Positions 38,285 through 46,817 of a DNA stretch of 64,000 nucleotides are shown piece by piece; position 1 is the stretch's first letter, and every line of letters starts with the position of its first letter. Under the pieces are notes generated by a model, which was not told the origin of the DNA, did no database searches, and saw only the letters and a list, made by a program, of their open reading frames with translations. Position numbers and translations under genes: made by a program. The stretch is from an uncultured Clostridia bacterium (GTDB taxonomy: Bacteria; Bacillota; Clostridia; JAAYHZ01). Location: positions 15,040-79,039 of the forward strand of contig CALCRE010000293.1 of the NCBI GenBank assembly GCA_937894465.1, written 5' to 3'.

Positions 38285-39541
38285 TTACAACTCTCTGCTT
38301 ATATTCGCACCGAGTTTGTTAAGCTTTACTTCTATCTCTTCGTAACCTCTGTCTATATACTCAATGTTTTGCACACGGGTTTGACCGGTGGCAAATAAAC
38401 CTGCTATGATCATAGCGGCTCCTGCTCTTAAGTCCAAAGCCTTCACCGTTGCTCCGGATAGTTTACCCACGCCTTTAATGACTGCCACATTGCCGTCCAC
38501 CTTAATTTTAGCTTTCATTTTTTTGAGCTGATCCGTATATTGAAGCCTGTTTTCAAAAATGGTTTCGGTAATCTTACATTCCCCATTGGATAAACACATT
38601 AAAGCACCCATTTGAGGCTGCAAATCCGTAGGAAAACCGGGATAAGGTAATGTGATGACATCAGTTGGCATTAACTCCTTATTACGGACAACTCGAATCC
38701 AATCATCTTCTTGTGTAATGTTGACATTCATTTCTATAAGCTTGGCACATAAAGGATCCATATGTTCCGGGATAATATTTCTGATGTAAACATCACCACC
38801 GGTTGCCGCTGCAGCAATCATAAATGTCCCGGCTTCAATCTGATCCGGTATTATGGAATATGTCTTCCCTCCGGTGAGCTCTTTTACACCTGTTATTCTG
38901 ATTCTATTGGTTCCCGCCCCTTTTATATTGGCTCCCATCATATTTAAAAAGTTAGCCACATCGACAATGTGAGGTTCTCTGGCAGCGTTCTCCAAGACAG
39001 TGACACCATCCGCCAATACAGCCGCCATCATTAAATTGATGGTTGCACCTACGGTAACCACATCCATATATATTTGAGTTCCTATCAGCTTGTCAGCTGA
39101 AAGGGTCATTTTTTCCGCTCCAAGATGCACTTTGGCTCCTAATGCCTCAAAACCTTTGATATGCTGATCAATAGGTCTTGCTCCGATGTTACAACCCCCG
39201 GGCAACGGTATCTCCACACATTTTGTTTTGCAAATCAATGCACCTAGCAAATAGTATGAAGAACGGATATTACGAAGCTCGCTAAAAACGGCTTGTCCGC
39301 TGTTGATTCCCGAACTGTTTATATAAAATGCTTTTTCATCTACTTTTTCTACAACTGCACCGATCTTCTGTGCAACATTCAAAAAAATTCTAACATCAGC
39401 GATATTAGGAACATTTTCTATTCTACACGGGCCATGAACTAACAACGCAGCCGATAAAATCCCTAATGCCGCGTTCTTTGCACCGCTAATTTCAACTTCT
39501 CCGACAAGCCTGTTGCCGCCGGTTATAACAAACTGATCCAA
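38285..39541 (-). CDS. murA: UDP-N-acetylglucosamine 1-carboxyvinyltransferase
   Basis: First committed step of peptidoglycan synthesis: enolpyruvyl transfer from PEP to UDP-GlcNAc. The catalytic Cys is present in PLPGGCNIGARPID (Cys117 with this start), so fosfomycin sensitivity is expected from the active site. SGAKNAAL and NYPGFPTDLQPQM-like YPGFPTDLQPQMG are conserved. The frame is open to 39556, but those first codons contain the ribosome-binding site GAGGAG, which lies 7 nt before TTG 39541; that start gives 418 residues, the usual length. It lies inside the wal cluster with its own promoter. Confidence 0.96.
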   Translation of the reverse strand: MDQFVITGGNRLVGEVEISGAKNAALGILSAALLVHGPCRIENVPNIADVRIFLNVAQKIGAVVEKVDEKAFYINSSGINSGQAVFSELRNIRSSYYLLGALICKTKCVEIPLPGGCNIGARPIDQHIKGFEALGAKVHLGAEKMTLSADKLIGTQIYMDVVTVGATINLMMAAVLADGVTVLENAAREPHIVDVANFLNMMGANIKGAGTNRIRITGVKELTGGKTYSIIPDQIEAGTFMIAAAATGGDVYIRNIIPEHMDPLCAKLIEMNVNITQEDDWIRVVRNKELMPTDVITLPYPGFPTDLQPQMGALMCLSNGECKITETIFENRLQYTDQLKKMKAKIKVDGNVAVIKGVGKLSGATVKALDLRAGAAMIIAGLFATGQTRVQNIEYIDRGYEEIEVKLNKLGANISREL

Positions 39542-39578
39542 AGTAATGCTCCTCAACTTTGATAATAATTCATTAAAT

Positions 39579-39606
39579 ATTATATCATCTTATTGATAAA
39601 AAACAA
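39579..39606 (-). promoter_or_regulatory. murA promoter
   Basis: Minus-strand TTGTTT (39606-39601), 16-nt spacer, TGATATAAT extended -10 (hexamer 39584-39579), 38 nt before the TTG start of murA. It gives murA-walJ-rlmH an independent supply in addition to read-through from walRK. Confidence 0.65.
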
Positions 39607-39655
39607 GTATTAACACTTTTAATATATCCTACCCCTAGGAACGGAGAATCATGCG

Positions 39656-40501
39656 TCATTTCACTTCTTGTCCGTTCATTAAGCTGACATAGTAATCAAG
39701 ACCGTCTTCGGTTTGTATCCTCCAGCATAAACCGGCTTGTTCCTCGGACACCTCAGAATCTGTAAACGTGCTCTTCTTAAACCCTTGATCAATCCGGATT
39801 ATTTTTGAGTCAACAGATCCTGTGGTAAAGAACTTCAAAAGAACTTGACGAGAGTTTAGCAGTCTGCTTTCAGAGCTTTCCACCCCGTTAATAAGATAAT
39901 CACTTGTTTCCACATAAACAAAACCGGTCTCACTGACAATTGCCTTGATATAATTATCATACACGATATTCCCTTGGTAATTTTGCATGATTTGAATTTC
40001 GGCGACCGTTGCCTGTTCATTAACGGCGAAATCTGTGACTATATAATCATCCCAAACTACATCCAAGGATGCCAAATAGTCCGTACAATAATCCTCCACC
40101 GCCTTTTTTTGGTTCACCGATATAATCCTTTCGGTTTTTTCACTTTGATCTACAAAATAGAAATGACTGAATTGTCGGTTTAAAAACACCACCTTTTTAC
40201 CATTGCTTTCAAATTGAGTCTGAGTTCGGTCATCTACAGGATCCATCTGTAATAAAGTTGATAACACTTTGTTTTTATCAAATCCCGTTTGTCCCAGATG
40301 TAAAAGCTTGGCTTGCCCTTTAATATCCGGTATATTTGTGTCAATCTCGATACCCCGGCTTACCAGGATAGAGATTGTATTCTCAATCATTGCTTTTTCA
40401 TTGCTATCCTTTGTACCGGTTTTCTGCATAGTGACAAACAAAAAGATGTTTAATATAACCAAGGCAATAATTAAAATGTTTTTTACTTTAGTCCAACTCA
40501 T
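39656..40501 (-). CDS. yycI: WalRK regulatory protein YycI
   Basis: Membrane-anchored regulator (281 aa) with one N-terminal TM helix (residues ~8-26) and an extracytoplasmic domain of the YycH/YycI fold. With YycH it contacts WalK and tunes its activity. The YycI-like N terminus (WTKVKNILIIALVILNIFLF) and position directly after yycH, with a 4-nt ATGA overlap, support the call. Sequence similarity in this family is low, so context carries weight. Confidence 0.88.
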   Translation of the reverse strand: MSWTKVKNILIIALVILNIFLFVTMQKTGTKDSNEKAMIENTISILVSRGIEIDTNIPDIKGQAKLLHLGQTGFDKNKVLSTLLQMDPVDDRTQTQFESNGKKVVFLNRQFSHFYFVDQSEKTERIISVNQKKAVEDYCTDYLASLDVVWDDYIVTDFAVNEQATVAEIQIMQNYQGNIVYDNYIKAIVSETGFVYVETSDYLINGVESSESRLLNSRQVLLKFFTTGSVDSKIIRIDQGFKKSTFTDSEVSEEQAGLCWRIQTEDGLDYYVSLMNGQEVK

Positions 40502-41928
40502 GGTACTGCACCTCCGGATGAACTAAATTGCAGTAACACCAGGGGAATCCCCGTCAATCCCTTTTCTAACTGTAACAGCACCCCTGCAGTAAGCGTTGAT
40601 GAATTGGACTTCACATTCATAATATACCCATTATATAATTTCTCGATATAAAGATCCTCTAAATGAAAATCTTGCTCAGTAAGTAGCTTCACTGAATCAT
40701 TTTCATAATATGCCGCAGTTTGTTTGTCAGTCAATATAGTTCTGATCATACCGGTCAGTTTCAATACGATATCTTGACTTGCTTGTACCGTAAATGCATG
40801 TTGCAAGTCAGAATAGGTGGAATTATCATAGATATATACCGGCATATCGCCTTCCACTAAATAATCAAAATTGAACACATAGTACTTTGGATTAGAGTAA
40901 TCAATATCGGTCAATACCAATGTGGCAGATGTTTTCTCGTCCATCAATCCCAAAACCTTTTCCATCATGGAAAGAGCTTTGTTGTATGCCATATCTACAT
41001 CGCCTTTACCGGTTGATGTTTGCTTTCCGAAATAATCATAGGTTATCCTTCCGTCACATGATACGGAGTATTGATTTTCCATGTTTGAGAAGAAAACCTT
41101 CTGATCAGAACTTAAAGACGAGGTAAATCGATCTTGCATGACACCGAAAAGCCTACCTTTTAGTTCCTTCAGGTCATAAGTATCCTTTGATGTAGAAATG
41201 TCAGCGATCAGTGAAGGTGTAATATTAATGGCAAGCTGATATTTATGAGGAGATCCCATATACAACTTAACATCATTATTCCCCCTCAGTTGATAAGCAG
41301 CAGGATGGGAACCTAACAATTTATAGGAATTCTTATCATAAAAGTTGGTGTATTTAATAAAGTTGAAGATACTGTCGTAATCAATACTGTTCAACAAATT
41401 ATCATTGGTCGCATCATATTCCAACTCATAATAACTGTTACCGTCATAAATATAAAAATCTATGTCAGGGCTGGTAGGGTGAATCACCAGTTGATATATT
41501 TTATTAATTCCTACATCCCCTTGTGATTTGCCGGAGTATGCACTTACAAATGAAAGCGGTACCGTACAATAATATTGAAACATGATGTATTTTTCACTAA
41601 GCAAATCAACCCAGCTTTCCTTAGAAACATATTGCAACGGCGATGTGGACAACTGTTTTAAGATTTCGTTTGCAACCAATTGGAGTTGATAATATTCATC
41701 GGTTCTACGGGGCAGATCCCAATAATTGCTTTCTCCATCGGATATTCGAATGCTTTCCATAGAAACATAATCATAAGAAAAAATATCTTTGCTTGCCGGC
41801 GGAGTATTACTATCGAAAAGCTTGGATAAGTCAGAATAATTGTCACTGATAATAATGGCGAATTGTAAAAAAGCCAACATAACCAAAAGAATAATACTGA
41901 TGGTTTTTATGTTGTTTACAAATTTCAT
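40498..41928 (-). CDS. yycH: WalRK regulatory protein YycH
   Basis: A 476-residue protein with one N-terminal TM helix (~7-28) and a large extracytoplasmic domain, third in walR-walK-yycH-yycI and overlapping both neighbours by 4 nt. In Bacillus and Staphylococcus, YycH and YycI bind WalK through their TM helices and modulate it. Identified by N-terminal pattern, length and position. Confidence 0.88.
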   Translation of the reverse strand: MKFVNNIKTISIILLVMLAFLQFAIIISDNYSDLSKLFDSNTPPASKDIFSYDYVSMESIRISDGESNYWDLPRRTDEYYQLQLVANEILKQLSTSPLQYVSKESWVDLLSEKYIMFQYYCTVPLSFVSAYSGKSQGDVGINKIYQLVIHPTSPDIDFYIYDGNSYYELEYDATNDNLLNSIDYDSIFNFIKYTNFYDKNSYKLLGSHPAAYQLRGNNDVKLYMGSPHKYQLAINITPSLIADISTSKDTYDLKELKGRLFGVMQDRFTSSLSSDQKVFFSNMENQYSVSCDGRITYDYFGKQTSTGKGDVDMAYNKALSMMEKVLGLMDEKTSATLVLTDIDYSNPKYYVFNFDYLVEGDMPVYIYDNSTYSDLQHAFTVQASQDIVLKLTGMIRTILTDKQTAAYYENDSVKLLTEQDFHLEDLYIEKLYNGYIMNVKSNSSTLTAGVLLQLEKGLTGIPLVLLQFSSSGGAVP

Positions 41929-43730
41929 TCCACTTCACCGTCTCTTCTTTTAATCGGTAATGTAATCCTCACTTCCGTTCCCTTGTTTAAAACCGAAGCA
42001 ATTTCAATTTTGCCACTATGGGCATCAATGATTTCCTTGGCGATAGATAAACCTAAGCCGGTTCCGCCCATATCACGGGAACGTGCTTTGTCCACACGAT
42101 GGAAACGTTCAAAAATCAAGGGAAGATCATTTTTAGGAATACCAATGCCGTTATCGGTAACCTTCACAAGAATATTATCTTCCAACGCTTTGGAGTATAT
42201 CAGGATCTTTCCATCTTGCGGTGTATACTTAATGGCATTATTCACAATGTTCACAAGTACTTGTTCTAATCGATACACATCCCCTTCAATAAAGGGAAGA
42301 TCGTCGGAGATATTCAGTTCAATGGTTTGGTTCTTTTTATCTGCTTCGGATTTAAGCTGTTCCATACAATCATCGATCAGCTTTAACATGTTCACCTTTG
42401 ATATCTCTAATGTCAGCTTCTTATTATCGAACCTTGATAATAATAACAAATCTTTGACCATGCGAGTCATACGGTCTGCTTCCCCGTCAATCACTTGTAG
42501 ATATCTTTGTGTCAAACCCGGATCATCCACACCGGACAACAACGTCTCTGCATACATTTTAATCGATGACAAAGGCGTTTTGAGTTCATGAGACACATTA
42601 GCGACAAATTCCTTTCGCATTTCATCCAACATGGTTTGCTTTGTCAAATCTACAAGAACCACTATGATGCCCTCCGGAACCTTGTATTCATTTTTAAATA
42701 CAACACAATATAAGCGATAGGTTCTCTCGTCAATATGGATATTCTCTTCGTAATTGATTTCATTTTCCTGAATAATGTCTTCTGCTTTTAAATCTATATT
42801 CAAAAACCGAATCAAGGAGTTTATATTCGAGCAATTCTTTTCATCACATACAATCTTTTTTGCAGCAGGATTCACATGCAAAATATTTCCTTCCATATCA
42901 TATGCAATAACACCTTCTGACATGAAATTCAAGATGGTTTCCACTTTGTTCTTTTCACTGGCAATGTCGTCCAGCTTTTCTTTTAAAGATGCGGACATAT
43001 CATTAAACACATGGGTTAATCGCCCGATTTCATCGTTGGAGGTCACCGGGAGCTGTCTTCCGAAATTACCATATGCAATGCTTTCGGCTTTTCTCATGAT
43101 GCTGTTGATGGGGCGAGTAATGTATTTAGCCAGCAAAAACCCCAAGACCATAGATATAGCCAAGGAAATCACCAATGTGGACAATAATATACCGGTCAAC
43201 TCATTGATCATGAGCTTCCATTCATCTTTGTAATATCGGAAATAATATACGGTTCCTTTACTGTTTACGGCATAATCATAATATTCCCTGCCAATGATCG
43301 AACGAGTGGCCTTTTCGTCCCCCTTCTTTCCTGCCATGGCAGCTAAAAAATTACCGGACAAAAACAAGTCATGAATAAATTCCGTTTCTCCGCCTTCCAA
43401 ATAATGAATATCATTTGAGCGGATTTGGTTGGTTTGTACATCCACAATGGTGAAGCTTTTATTCTCACTGTATAATCTTAATGCATGAATATAGGTATCG
43501 GTAAATCGATCATACAATTCCTCCAAAGAAATGGAGTCACTTAAATTAACAATATGCACAGAAAAACCTTCCTCAAGGTCCTGCACAAATTGTGTATAAT
43601 AGAAATCATCAATCTTATCATCGAGGATAACACCAACCGTTAAAATAATACAAATGGCGATAATGAATATAAATATTACCAATCGCCATTGTATGCTGTG
43701 AAATGACATATAGTTTCTCCAAAATTTCAA
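41925..43730 (-). CDS. walK: Sensor histidine kinase WalK
   Basis: Essential cell-wall homeostasis kinase (601 aa). TM1 is at ~16-36, an extracytoplasmic sensor at ~37-176, TM2 at ~178-200, HAMP at ~201-253, and a PAS domain at ~262-365. The HisKA domain has His381 in FVANVSHELKTPLSS. The HATPase has NIVNNAIKYTP, DNGIGIPKND, FERFHRVDKARSRD and GGTGLGLSIAKEI. It overlaps walR and yycH by 4 nt each. It phosphorylates WalR, which controls wall hydrolases in Firmicutes. Confidence 0.96.
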   Translation of the reverse strand: MKFWRNYMSFHSIQWRLVIFIFIIAICIILTVGVILDDKIDDFYYTQFVQDLEEGFSVHIVNLSDSISLEELYDRFTDTYIHALRLYSENKSFTIVDVQTNQIRSNDIHYLEGGETEFIHDLFLSGNFLAAMAGKKGDEKATRSIIGREYYDYAVNSKGTVYYFRYYKDEWKLMINELTGILLSTLVISLAISMVLGFLLAKYITRPINSIMRKAESIAYGNFGRQLPVTSNDEIGRLTHVFNDMSASLKEKLDDIASEKNKVETILNFMSEGVIAYDMEGNILHVNPAAKKIVCDEKNCSNINSLIRFLNIDLKAEDIIQENEINYEENIHIDERTYRLYCVVFKNEYKVPEGIIVVLVDLTKQTMLDEMRKEFVANVSHELKTPLSSIKMYAETLLSGVDDPGLTQRYLQVIDGEADRMTRMVKDLLLLSRFDNKKLTLEISKVNMLKLIDDCMEQLKSEADKKNQTIELNISDDLPFIEGDVYRLEQVLVNIVNNAIKYTPQDGKILIYSKALEDNILVKVTDNGIGIPKNDLPLIFERFHRVDKARSRDMGGTGLGLSIAKEIIDAHSGKIEIASVLNKGTEVRITLPIKRRDGEVE

Positions 43731-44437
43731 TCGGTTACATACTTAATATAATAACCGATTCCTCTCTTCGTGTGTATGTATTTTCCGGAGTCTTGGGTTT
43801 CATCTTCAATTTTTTCACGAATTCGAGCCACCGTTACATCGACGGTTCTCTTGTCCCCGGGAAATTCGTAACCCCAGACTTCTTTTAACAACTGTTCCCT
43901 GGTGAAAATTTGCCCTAATCTTTCAGCTAAAAATTTAACCAGCTCATATTCACGAATGGTAAGATGTAAATCCTCACCACTTCTACGAACTTCAAATCTT
44001 TTGGTATCGATTTGAAGTTTCCCAACGTTGATAATATGCGAACCGGAGCTATTATCGTTTTCTTTTTCTTGGATCTCGGTTCTCCGAAGGTTGGATTTTA
44101 TTCTTGATAACAAAACCCTAATGGACGGCGGCTTGGTGATATAATCATCCGCTCCTAGCTCTAGTCCTAACACTTGGTCGATCTCTTCTTCCCTGGCAGT
44201 CAGCATAATAATCGGTGTGTTGTATTTTTCTCTTATCTTTCGACACACAGAAAATCCGTCCATTTTAGGTAACATGACATCCAACAAAATCAAATCCGGT
44301 TCATATTGATTATTCAAACGAACAGCTTCCTCACCGTCATATGCTTCTTTCGTTTCATATCCCTCTTTTTGCAAGTTAAATTTTAATATATCGACAATGT
44401 TTGGCTCGTCGTCTACAATCAATATTTTCTTTCCCAT
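43727..44437 (-). CDS. walR: Response regulator WalR
   Basis: OmpR/PhoB-type DNA-binding regulator (236 aa). The receiver has acidic residues in IVDDEPN, phospho-acceptor Asp53 in LILLDVMLPKMDG and the conserved Lys in ADDYITKPPS. The C-terminal winged helix has LTIREYELVKFLAERLGQIFTREQLL and RTVDVTVARIREK. The usual Phe after Lys-Pro is replaced by Pro. It starts 24 nt after the second TolC-like gene with no terminator between, so it is probably co-transcribed with that pair. Confidence 0.96.
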   Translation of the reverse strand: MGKKILIVDDEPNIVDILKFNLQKEGYETKEAYDGEEAVRLNNQYEPDLILLDVMLPKMDGFSVCRKIREKYNTPIIMLTAREEEIDQVLGLELGADDYITKPPSIRVLLSRIKSNLRRTEIQEKENDNSSGSHIINVGKLQIDTKRFEVRRSGEDLHLTIREYELVKFLAERLGQIFTREQLLKEVWGYEFPGDKRTVDVTVARIREKIEDETQDSGKYIHTKRGIGYYIKYVTD

Positions 44438-44461
44438 TTAAATCTCCTCTTCACTAATTTC

Positions 44462-45562
44462 TTATTTACCAATCAAAAAGTCGAAATCGGCTTTTGCGAT
44501 CATATAATTGTACTCATTCGTTAAAAATGAATACCGTGCAGCACGATAATTATTTACTGCCGCAATATAACTGTCCCAATTAACGATTTCCTTTTGGTAT
44601 TTGACATTTGCTTCGTCCATAGCATTTTTCTTTATATCAAGATTCATTTTCGCCAACTCAATCTTATTATACTTTGTTTTCAGGTTATTATAAGCAACCC
44701 TTATATTATACTCTAAGTTCACCAAAGCCACTTCTTTACTGTTAATGGCATTCTTGTAGTTGTATTCGTTTTGCCAATAAACAGCCATGTCATCTTCATA
44801 GAACTTTTTTGTCAGGTTAATCACTTCTTCTTGTATCTTGACATCCATTGTTTTACTATACATATTGCTGTCCGATGTTATGGTTTCTTCTATTACTTTT
44901 TGCAGATCTATTGTATCCGGAGCATCATATGTAAATTCAATATTTTCAATAACCAAATCCTCCTCCGAAAGAGGAATATTCAGCAATATCTTAAAATCCA
45001 TATTTTTCTTATCCAAACCGTATTTTAAATCGGCGATGGTATCTTTTCTACTTTCCACGGTATATTCATAACCCATATAAGCTTCATATGACATCTGATT
45101 TGCTTTATAGCTTGTATATGCTCTTTGTTGCTTTTTTTGATCGACTTCCAATAACTTCTCTTGGTAAGCGATATTTTCATATGTAACAATCAATCCTAAT
45201 GATTGCTTATATACATTAAGCTTTAATAACCTGTTTGCATCTTCCTTTTGCATCTTGGCATATTCATATACCTTCTCGGTTACGATAGGCGAAACATATC
45301 TGTTATAACTACTACCATATGAAGTAATCGAAGTATAAGGTGCTTTTCTCACCGCTTCATCATAGTTAATTTTGTACTCTTCAATTTTTATATCTGTTAA
45401 TTCATTTTGTTTTTGGTTATTCCCCATGGCCATATCAATTGCCGTATTGATGCTTATTTTATTCCCTGACCCGGCCGCCATAGCTGTTGATATCCAGCAC
45501 ACCAGTATAACCATTACCAATATTTTCGCTGATTTTTTCATATGAACGACATCCTTTCTCAT
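44462..45562 (-). CDS. TolC-like secreted coiled-coil protein (second of pair)
   Basis: A 366-residue exported protein. An N-terminal signal peptide (ending near TAMA-AGS) precedes long amphipathic helices arranged as two repeats, each ending in a TolC-type turn: KSYKANQMSYEAYMGYEY-like and YQKEIVNWDSYIAAVNNYRA followed by AKADFDFLIG. This is the outer-membrane-efflux-protein (PF02321-like) helical pattern, but no beta-barrel strand region is evident. It overlaps the preceding paralogue by 4 nt (ATGA at 45562); an alternative ATG at 45541 has AAAGGA 10 nt upstream and a more typical signal peptide. Its role in a presumed monoderm is unknown. Confidence 0.65.
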   Translation of the reverse strand: MRKDVVHMKKSAKILVMVILVCWISTAMAAGSGNKISINTAIDMAMGNNQKQNELTDIKIEEYKINYDEAVRKAPYTSITSYGSSYNRYVSPIVTEKVYEYAKMQKEDANRLLKLNVYKQSLGLIVTYENIAYQEKLLEVDQKKQQRAYTSYKANQMSYEAYMGYEYTVESRKDTIADLKYGLDKKNMDFKILLNIPLSEEDLVIENIEFTYDAPDTIDLQKVIEETITSDSNMYSKTMDVKIQEEVINLTKKFYEDDMAVYWQNEYNYKNAINSKEVALVNLEYNIRVAYNNLKTKYNKIELAKMNLDIKKNAMDEANVKYQKEIVNWDSYIAAVNNYRAARYSFLTNEYNYMIAKADFDFLIGK

Positions 45563-46689
45563 ATTTCCATTTCCAATAAATATGACATATATGATGTATT
45601 AAAATTATATATTTGTTGTTTCAAATTGTTCTCGGCTTTTTCAATATTAAGTCTGCTTTGTTCAACTGCTACATAGCCTATATCTTTGTCCAAATATTGA
45701 CTGTACGTCTTGTTATATGACTTTTTAAGTTCTGCAATGTTCTCTTTTGTGTCATCAATAGAGTCAAAGGAGTCGATCATTGCTTGAGCTCTTTCGTTGT
45801 AATATCTTCTTTGGGTAATCTTCATTTGAATTAAGTCGTCATTTAAATCGCTAATCCTCTCTTCAATCGTTTCTAATTCTTCAAGGATATGTTCTTTTGA
45901 GTTGGGATAAATACTAAATAATGATTCCAATGATTCTTTTCGATATTGTTCTTTTTCAATTTCATATTCCTTGGCTTTGATTAAAGATTCATATTTTTGA
46001 TCAGCTAGCGGTTTGATATTGTTAGTGTTTTTAATCATCAGTGTTTCATCAATATCAATTTCCTTGTAAACAGTCAATAAATCCATACCGATGGTTCGGT
46101 TGAAGCTCATCAAACTGTTTTCAAAAGCAATTTTCGCATCTTCCAAATCAACCTGAGCAGATAAATAATTGTACATTGCACTTTTAAGACTGCTTAATGT
46201 TCCGATACCATTACTGTAATAATACTCAGCGTTATCAAATGCAGTTTTTGCAAACCGCAAGCTTCTTTCGCTGAAGGACACATTCTTTTCGCTTGCATAT
46301 ACACTTCTCAGAGAATTTCTAAGCCCTATCACTTGTTGATCTAAATTCTTCTGAACGGAATTTTTTAAATCTTCTATCCGTTTTTCCTGCTCGGCGATCC
46401 CGTATTTCATGGTTACCATATTATTGGCTCGCATTGCCGGTGTCGAAGCTCCCCTGATCGGATCCGTTCTCTCCTTTAATTCTTCTAAAGTCTCTTCAAG
46501 GTTTGGCAAACTCATCTCGACGCTCATATACATAAGATTTATTTCTTCTCTTTTTGAATACTGATCCATCGCCCATTTATAGTCGATTTTATCAGGCACT
46601 TCATCAAGAACAGGTTGAGTATCTTCTGCATATGTAGTAAATCCAAACGACAATAAAAGGACCAATATTAGAATGATTGCCTTTTTCAA
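45559..46689 (-). CDS. TolC-like secreted coiled-coil protein (first of pair)
   Basis: A 376-residue exported protein with a signal peptide (residues 1-~21) and long helices. The segment YYSNGIGTLSSLKSAMYNYL followed by SAQVDLEDAKIAFENSL and MSFNRTIG is a clear TolC-repeat pattern; a second, more diverged repeat is near the C terminus (DIGYVAVEQSRLNIEKAENNL). It starts with TTG preceded by AGGAGG at 7 nt. It has its own extended -10 promoter, is followed by a paralogue and then walR, and lies downstream of two S-layer genes. Inference: an envelope-spanning or wall-associated component; no efflux pump partner is present in the window. Confidence 0.68.
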   Translation of the reverse strand: MKKAIILILVLLLSFGFTTYAEDTQPVLDEVPDKIDYKWAMDQYSKREEINLMYMSVEMSLPNLEETLEELKERTDPIRGASTPAMRANNMVTMKYGIAEQEKRIEDLKNSVQKNLDQQVIGLRNSLRSVYASEKNVSFSERSLRFAKTAFDNAEYYYSNGIGTLSSLKSAMYNYLSAQVDLEDAKIAFENSLMSFNRTIGMDLLTVYKEIDIDETLMIKNTNNIKPLADQKYESLIKAKEYEIEKEQYRKESLESLFSIYPNSKEHILEELETIEERISDLNDDLIQMKITQRRYYNERAQAMIDSFDSIDDTKENIAELKKSYNKTYSQYLDKDIGYVAVEQSRLNIEKAENNLKQQIYNFNTSYMSYLLEMEI

Positions 46690-46719
46690 CGTAACACCTC
46701 CTACTCCTCATGTAAGCAT

Positions 46720-46749
46720 ATTATATCATAAACCCAACTACGAGGCAAT
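46720..46749 (-). promoter_or_regulatory. Promoter of the TolC-like pair / wal operon
   Basis: Minus-strand TTGCCT (46749-46744), 18-nt spacer, TGATATAAT extended -10 (hexamer 46725-46720). It lies between the S-layer gene terminator and the first TolC-like gene; since no terminator is seen before walR, it may also drive walRK. Confidence 0.7.
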
Positions 46750-46774
46750 TACCAAGTTATAACACAAATATAAA

Positions 46775-46803
46775 TAACCGCCTAGGTTTACTAAGCGGTT
46801 ATA
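46775..46803 (-). terminator. Terminator of the second S-layer gene
   Basis: Stem 46775-46786 with 46792-46803; the single C/A mismatch on the plus strand becomes a G-U pair in the minus-strand RNA, fitting termination of the minus-strand S-layer gene. Confidence 0.7.
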
Positions 46804-46817
46804 CATTTCAAATTCTC

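Noticed and set aside
41983..42591. 202-codon plus-strand open frame antisense to walK
   Set aside because: Overlaps the highly conserved HisKA/HATPase region of walK in antisense; no independent support.
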